From positions 12,471 to 21,886 of the forward strand of contig MFRJ01000100.1 in NCBI GenBank assembly GCA_001784535.1: a stretch of DNA of 9,416 nucleotides, in the 5' to 3' direction. Of this stretch, positions 6,628-9,416 are shown piece by piece. Below the pieces are notes generated by a model. It saw only the letters and a program-made list of their open reading frames with translations, was not told the DNA's origin and made no database searches. Each line of letters opens with the position of its first letter. The stretch's first letter is position 1. The position numbers and the translations under genes were made by a program. Source of the stretch: Candidatus Melainabacteria bacterium GWA2_34_9. Its GTDB lineage: Bacteria; Cyanobacteriota; Vampirovibrionia; Gastranaerophilales; UBA9971.

Positions 6628-6921
6628 TTATTGTTTATGTTTACAGTCTTCTTTGTGGACTTTTTTATTTACTTTTTTTTGACATGGACAAGGAGCAGTC
6701 TTAACTTTTTTAATAACAGGACATGGTTTTGCTTCAGTTTTTGTCGGGCATGGCTTTACTTTAGCTTTAGCCGGACATGGTTTTCCTGCCTTTTTACATG
6801 GACAAGGAGCAACTTTTACAGGGCATGGTTTATCCGTTGGACATGGCTGACTGTTTGCTATTTGACTTCCTGTAAAAATTAATACCGCTGCTAAAGTTAC
6901 AACATAAGATAATTTTTTCAT
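6628..6921 (-). CDS. Small exported Lys-rich protein with seven Pro-Cys-Pro motifs
   Basis: A 97-residue protein I do not recognise as a named family. Residues 1-24 are a signal peptide (MKKLSYVVTLAAVLIFTGSQIANS), cleaved near Ser24. The mature 73 residues are built of KPCP(A/T/V) and APCPC units: PCP occurs at 26, 32, 39, 47, 56, 66 and 77, and there are ten Cys (27, 33, 40, 42, 48, 57, 67, 78, 80, 93), many Lys and two His near the C-terminus. No folded domain is evident. The Cys spacing suggests metal binding or disulfide/surface cross-linking, which is inference. A 16-base identical DNA segment (6682-6697 and 6796-6811), encoding APCPC, shows recent internal duplication. The start at 6921 has an AAGGAG ribosome binding site five bases away; a longer in-frame start at 6966 lacks one. 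It has its own terminator and a candidate promoter, so it is probably monocistronic. Confidence 0.82.
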   Translation of the reverse strand: MKKLSYVVTLAAVLIFTGSQIANSQPCPTDKPCPVKVAPCPCKKAGKPCPAKAKVKPCPTKTEAKPCPVIKKVKTAPCPCQKKVNKKVHKEDCKHKQ

Positions 6922-6926
6922 TTTTT

Positions 6927-6932
6927 CTCCTT
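6927..6932 (-). promoter_or_regulatory. Ribosome binding site fixing the start of the Pro-Cys-Pro protein
   Basis: AAGGAG on the reverse strand, five bases before the ATG at 6921-6919. It selects the start that places the signal peptide at the N-terminus and rules out the 15-residue extension from 6966. Confidence 0.8.
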
Positions 6933-6980
6933 TTTTTAAAATTTTTTGGACGGCACAATTATCCATTAATCATAAAAATT

Positions 6981-7009
6981 AGTTTATTCCCTTTATGACT
7001 AATTTTCAA
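6981..7009 (-). promoter_or_regulatory. Candidate promoter of the Pro-Cys-Pro protein gene
   Basis: Reverse strand: TTGAAA at 7009-7004 (five of six to the -35 consensus), 17 bases, then TAAACT at 6986-6981 (four of six to the -10). The leader would be about 54 bases. Seen in sequence; function inferred. Confidence 0.45.
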
Positions 7010-7201
7010 ATTACACAAAAGAATAAAGTTTAAGCATGCATTTGTATAATAAGTTTTTTGAATTTTTAAGATTTGTAAAAAAAAAGTAATAAAAAAGTCT
7101 TCAACTAGCATGTTTTTCCATGTTCTTACTTTAAACATACAGGTAAATAAAAAATTATTATCAAATTTTTTCATAATATCTATTTTAGGTAGCTAGTTAA
7201 A

Positions 7202-7209
7202 AAAGGTGG
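7202..7209 (+). promoter_or_regulatory. Ribosome binding site fixing the ATG start of the PLD gene
   Basis: AAAGGTGG, six of seven to AAGGAGG over its core, lies eight bases before the ATG at 7218. The in-frame GTG at 7206 falls inside this site and is therefore an unlikely start. Confidence 0.6.
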
Positions 7210-7217
7210 CTGTAAGA

Positions 7218-9302
7218 ATGAATTTAATTACAACTAATTTGAACAAAGTATTGAATAGAAATGTTTCTAATCCAATAGCTTTTACAGCTTCTGATAATGA
7301 CAATAAAAAAGAAATCCCTGTTCTTGTTCCAACACAAAATAGACTAAAAGGGGAAGATTCCCCTGTTTTCATGTATGCAGAAGTAGCAGCTAGACTTATT
7401 AAGGCAGCTAACAACAGTGCACAATCCGTCAGTGAATTAGTAAATAAATTATTATTCAGCAAATTAGCTAAAGTTGAACCGGAAAAAAGCGTTACAGCAG
7501 AAGTTGGCAAAACAAATGTTACAACTTTGATTGACGGTGGACAAATTTTTCCAAAAGCTCTTGAATGGGTTGAAGGTACAAAAAAAGGTGATTGCATCCA
7601 AATAGAAATGTTTGAGTTCCAAAATAAAGATGATGCTGATAAACATCATCCTTTAGGTGGTGCCGATGCAGTAGACGGTTCTAAAGAACAACAAAAACTT
7701 TATGATACAATAATCAAGAAAAGCAAAGAAGGCGTTAAAGTTCAGACTATTTTAGATGCAAGTAAGTGGCCTGAAGATGGATTCGGAAGAAAAGAAAAAT
7801 TTTATAACAACTTAAATATGGTAAAACGTTTAATTGATGCAGGTGTTGATGTTGCTATTTATCCAAGATCAACACAAGGCGGCACAAAAATTCAACACGT
7901 AAAACTTCTTGCTATTCATAGCAAATCCACAGGAAACAAGGTTATGATCGGTGGCGAAAACTGGGGTAACCATTCACCTGTGAACCATGATGCATGTGTA
8001 GCTATTGAAACACAGGATAAATTTAAAGGGCAAGGCTCTGAAGTAGACAACATAATTGATAATGTATTCAATAAAGATTGGAAATTCGCTTGGAAAATGA
8101 TGGGCTTATATGGCGCGATGACAGAAAAAGAACAACATTCCAATCTGAAAATAATTAAAGGCATTCTTCCTGAAGCAGCAGAATATATGAAGGTCATTGG
8201 TGAAATCTATAATGATCCTAAATATAGAGAAAGATTTACAAAAGGTGAATTTTATCTACCTGAAGTAAAACCTGTTAAAGATCCTGCCATTAAAGTATTA
8301 TTAAATTCTCCTGTTGAATATAAAACTCACGGTATTTATGACAAAAACATGGATAACGAGTCAATAAGAACTTATTTACTCGGAAAAAAAGGAGATAAAG
8401 GACAAGAAATACAAGGAAAATTAAACGATCCTAATATGAATTACTTAAGAGCAGAATTATTTGTTCTAACACATAAAGAAGTCAAAGAAAAAATTATTGA
8501 AAGACATAAATCAGGAACACTTGATGCAAAAATTCTTGTTTCACCTGATCTTTTACAAAAATTCCCTTATTTAAAACCTGTTTATCAGGAACTTAGAAAA
8601 GAAGGCGTCCCTGTTGAAGCGTTCAAAGTCAATGAAGAACTTAAACAGCGTTTACACTGCAAATGGGCTGTATTGGGTCACAAAGACAAAGACCAAGCTG
8701 AACCTGATAAACTTGAACTTTTAATAGGCTCTGCAAACTGGTCTGCCTTAGGTCTTGAAAATAATAACGGTAAAGGCATGAGAAAAGACTATGTATTACA
8801 TAATAAAGCAATACTTAAACAAATAGATGAAAAATTCAAAAAAGACATTTTGACTCTTGAAAAAGCAATAAAATCAGATCCAAAAATGGATAAAAATATG
8901 CAAAGTATCTTTACTAACAAAGGACTTGATTACAATAAAATCCTTGAAAATAAAAAGGCTTTAAACAGAAAAGAAAAAGAACTTTTTGAACAACAAATTG
9001 AATTAAACAATACTTCTAACGACGAATCACTTAAAAAAATTCGTGCACTTGTAGGTACTTATCATCTCGTAGAAGATTTTGTAAACAAAAAAGCAAAATA
9101 CAAACGCGGAAACCATGAATGTGCAATTGTTGTAGAAAATCAAGATATTGCAAAAACATTTGTAAGACAGTTTGAAAAAGATTGGGAATTTACAATCAAC
9201 AAAAAAGAAGATCTTGCTTTCTCAGCAAACACCAGAAAACCAAACTGCAAAACACAAAACAAATTTGGTTCACAAGTATACACCTTTAACAAGATTGCAT
9301 AA
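7218..9302 (+). CDS. Large phospholipase D superfamily protein with two non-canonical HKD motifs
   Basis: A 694-residue protein with two PLD-like halves. N-terminal 1-100: Asn/Ser-rich leader then a helical segment, unrecognised. First half about 101-292: IDGGQIFPKALEWVEG (105-120) is the usual domain opening; HVK (227-229) and GGENW (245-249) form motif one. Second half about 405-545: GVPVEAF (463-469), HCK (480-482) and GSANWS (504-509) form motif two. In each, the Asp expected five residues after Lys is replaced (His234, Gly487) and the loop before the G-x-x-N box is long. Both His-Lys pairs and both Asn are kept, so phosphodiesterase/nuclease chemistry remains plausible; lipid or nucleic-acid substrate is unknown. 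A Lys/Glu-rich helical region (about 530-625) and a tail repeating the post-motif pattern (630-660) follow. No signal peptide or membrane segment. The stop overlaps the next gene's ribosome binding site. Confidence 0.82.
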   Translation: MNLITTNLNKVLNRNVSNPIAFTASDNDNKKEIPVLVPTQNRLKGEDSPVFMYAEVAARLIKAANNSAQSVSELVNKLLFSKLAKVEPEKSVTAEVGKTNVTTLIDGGQIFPKALEWVEGTKKGDCIQIEMFEFQNKDDADKHHPLGGADAVDGSKEQQKLYDTIIKKSKEGVKVQTILDASKWPEDGFGRKEKFYNNLNMVKRLIDAGVDVAIYPRSTQGGTKIQHVKLLAIHSKSTGNKVMIGGENWGNHSPVNHDACVAIETQDKFKGQGSEVDNIIDNVFNKDWKFAWKMMGLYGAMTEKEQHSNLKIIKGILPEAAEYMKVIGEIYNDPKYRERFTKGEFYLPEVKPVKDPAIKVLLNSPVEYKTHGIYDKNMDNESIRTYLLGKKGDKGQEIQGKLNDPNMNYLRAELFVLTHKEVKEKIIERHKSGTLDAKILVSPDLLQKFPYLKPVYQELRKEGVPVEAFKVNEELKQRLHCKWAVLGHKDKDQAEPDKLELLIGSANWSALGLENNNGKGMRKDYVLHNKAILKQIDEKFKKDILTLEKAIKSDPKMDKNMQSIFTNKGLDYNKILENKKALNRKEKELFEQQIELNNTSNDESLKKIRALVGTYHLVEDFVNKKAKYKRGNHECAIVVENQDIAKTFVRQFEKDWEFTINKKEDLAFSANTRKPNCKTQNKFGSQVYTFNKIA

Positions 9303-9306
9303 GGAG
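9301..9306 (+). promoter_or_regulatory. Ribosome binding site of the last gene, overlapping the PLD stop
   Basis: AAGGAG begins within the TAA stop of the PLD gene and lies seven bases before the GTG at 9314. It indicates co-transcription and probable translational coupling. Confidence 0.75.
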
Positions 9307-9313
9307 CTGAAAA

Positions 9314-9416
9314 GTGATTTCAAAAGTAAATAATAACAATTTACAGTCAAAAGTATCCGGTAATCATGCGCCTAATAAAAATGCAGTGATTGCAAGATCT
9401 TCTGATGCTTCAGATT
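9314..9416 (+). CDS. Start of an unidentified gene, cut by the right edge
   Basis: Thirty-four codons are visible from a GTG start: MISKVNNNNLQSKVSGN, continuing with HAPNKNAVIARSSDASD. The segment is Asn/Ser-rich and polar, with no signal peptide, and is too short to assign a family. The strong ribosome binding site at 9301-9306 supports the start. It resembles in composition, and loosely in pattern (NL..KV..N, then ASD), the N-terminus of the PLD protein 11 bases upstream, which could mean a paralogue or a shared leader; this cannot be decided from the visible part. Confidence 0.65.
   Translation, partial: MISKVNNNNLQSKVSGNHAPNKNAVIARSSDASD

Larger units (their letters stand above)
6922..7217. 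other. Divergent AT-rich intergenic region upstream of the PLD gene
   Basis: About 296 bases between two divergent starts. It holds the ribosome binding site and candidate promoter of the reverse gene and the ribosome binding site of the forward gene. A forward TATAAT at 7045-7050 has no recognisable -35 at the right distance and would leave a leader of about 160 bases, so I leave the PLD promoter open. A reverse 71-residue reading frame across 6959-7174 has no support. I see no RNA gene. Confidence 0.5.

Noticed and set aside
6922..6966. 15-residue N-terminal extension of the Pro-Cys-Pro protein
   Set aside because: The extension would cover the AAGGAG site and place the signal peptide internally.
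6959..7174. Reverse-strand 71-residue reading frame in the intergenic region
   Set aside because: Low-complexity Phe/Leu/Lys translation, no ribosome binding site, overlaps the candidate promoter of the Pro-Cys-Pro gene.
7103..7198. 7-base inverted repeat AACTAGC (7103-7109) / GCTAGTT (7192-7198)
   Set aside because: Short, 82 bases apart and in AT-rich sequence; could be chance, and no operator family matches it.
7193..7649. Reverse-strand reading frames inside the PLD gene
   Set aside because: Shadows of the strongly supported forward gene, with no family features.

Overview
The window is AT-rich bacterial chromosome carrying one ribosomal protein gene, housekeeping genes (a ribosome-assembly GTPase, cysteine synthesis), genes for ADP-heptose (the LPS inner-core sugar donor), and a more accessory right end. 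ADP-heptose genes and exported proteins point to a diderm (Gram-negative type) bacterium. The AT-rich coding, the separate rfaE1 and rfaE2 genes, an exported SRPBCC protein of a kind I associate with cyanobacteria, and Asn/Ser-rich protein N-termini fit a non-photosynthetic relative of Cyanobacteria (Vampirovibrionia/Gastranaerophilales), but this is a weak guess from memory and nothing here proves it.

Layout. 1-305 (-): rplU (ribosomal protein L21), cut by the window edge at its 3' end, with a clear promoter. 553-1143 (+): a signal-peptide-bearing SRPBCC/START-like protein, divergent from rplU. 1153-6479 (-): a co-directional run of six genes, transcribed in the order TPR protein, era, cysK, cysE, rfaE1, rfaE2. 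Their gaps are 21, 236, 55-89, 2 and 17 bases in size class; the one large gap (era-cysK) holds a 144-bp nested inverted repeat that looks like a dispersed palindromic element. 6572-6609: a strong hairpin terminator. 6628-6921 (-): a small exported Lys/Cys/Pro protein with seven Pro-Cys-Pro motifs. 7218-9302 (+): a 694-residue phospholipase D superfamily protein with two non-canonical HxK motifs, followed 11 bases later by a second gene that runs off the right edge.

How the genes work together. CysE makes O-acetylserine and CysK converts it to cysteine; CysE ends in isoleucine, as needed to dock into CysK. RfaE1 and RfaE2 carry out consecutive-pathway steps (kinase and adenylyltransferase) toward ADP-heptose. 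Era and the TPR gene are closely spaced and probably co-transcribed. The PLD gene and its downstream neighbour look like a separate two-gene (or longer) operon of unknown purpose and are the part of the window least explained by known pathways.
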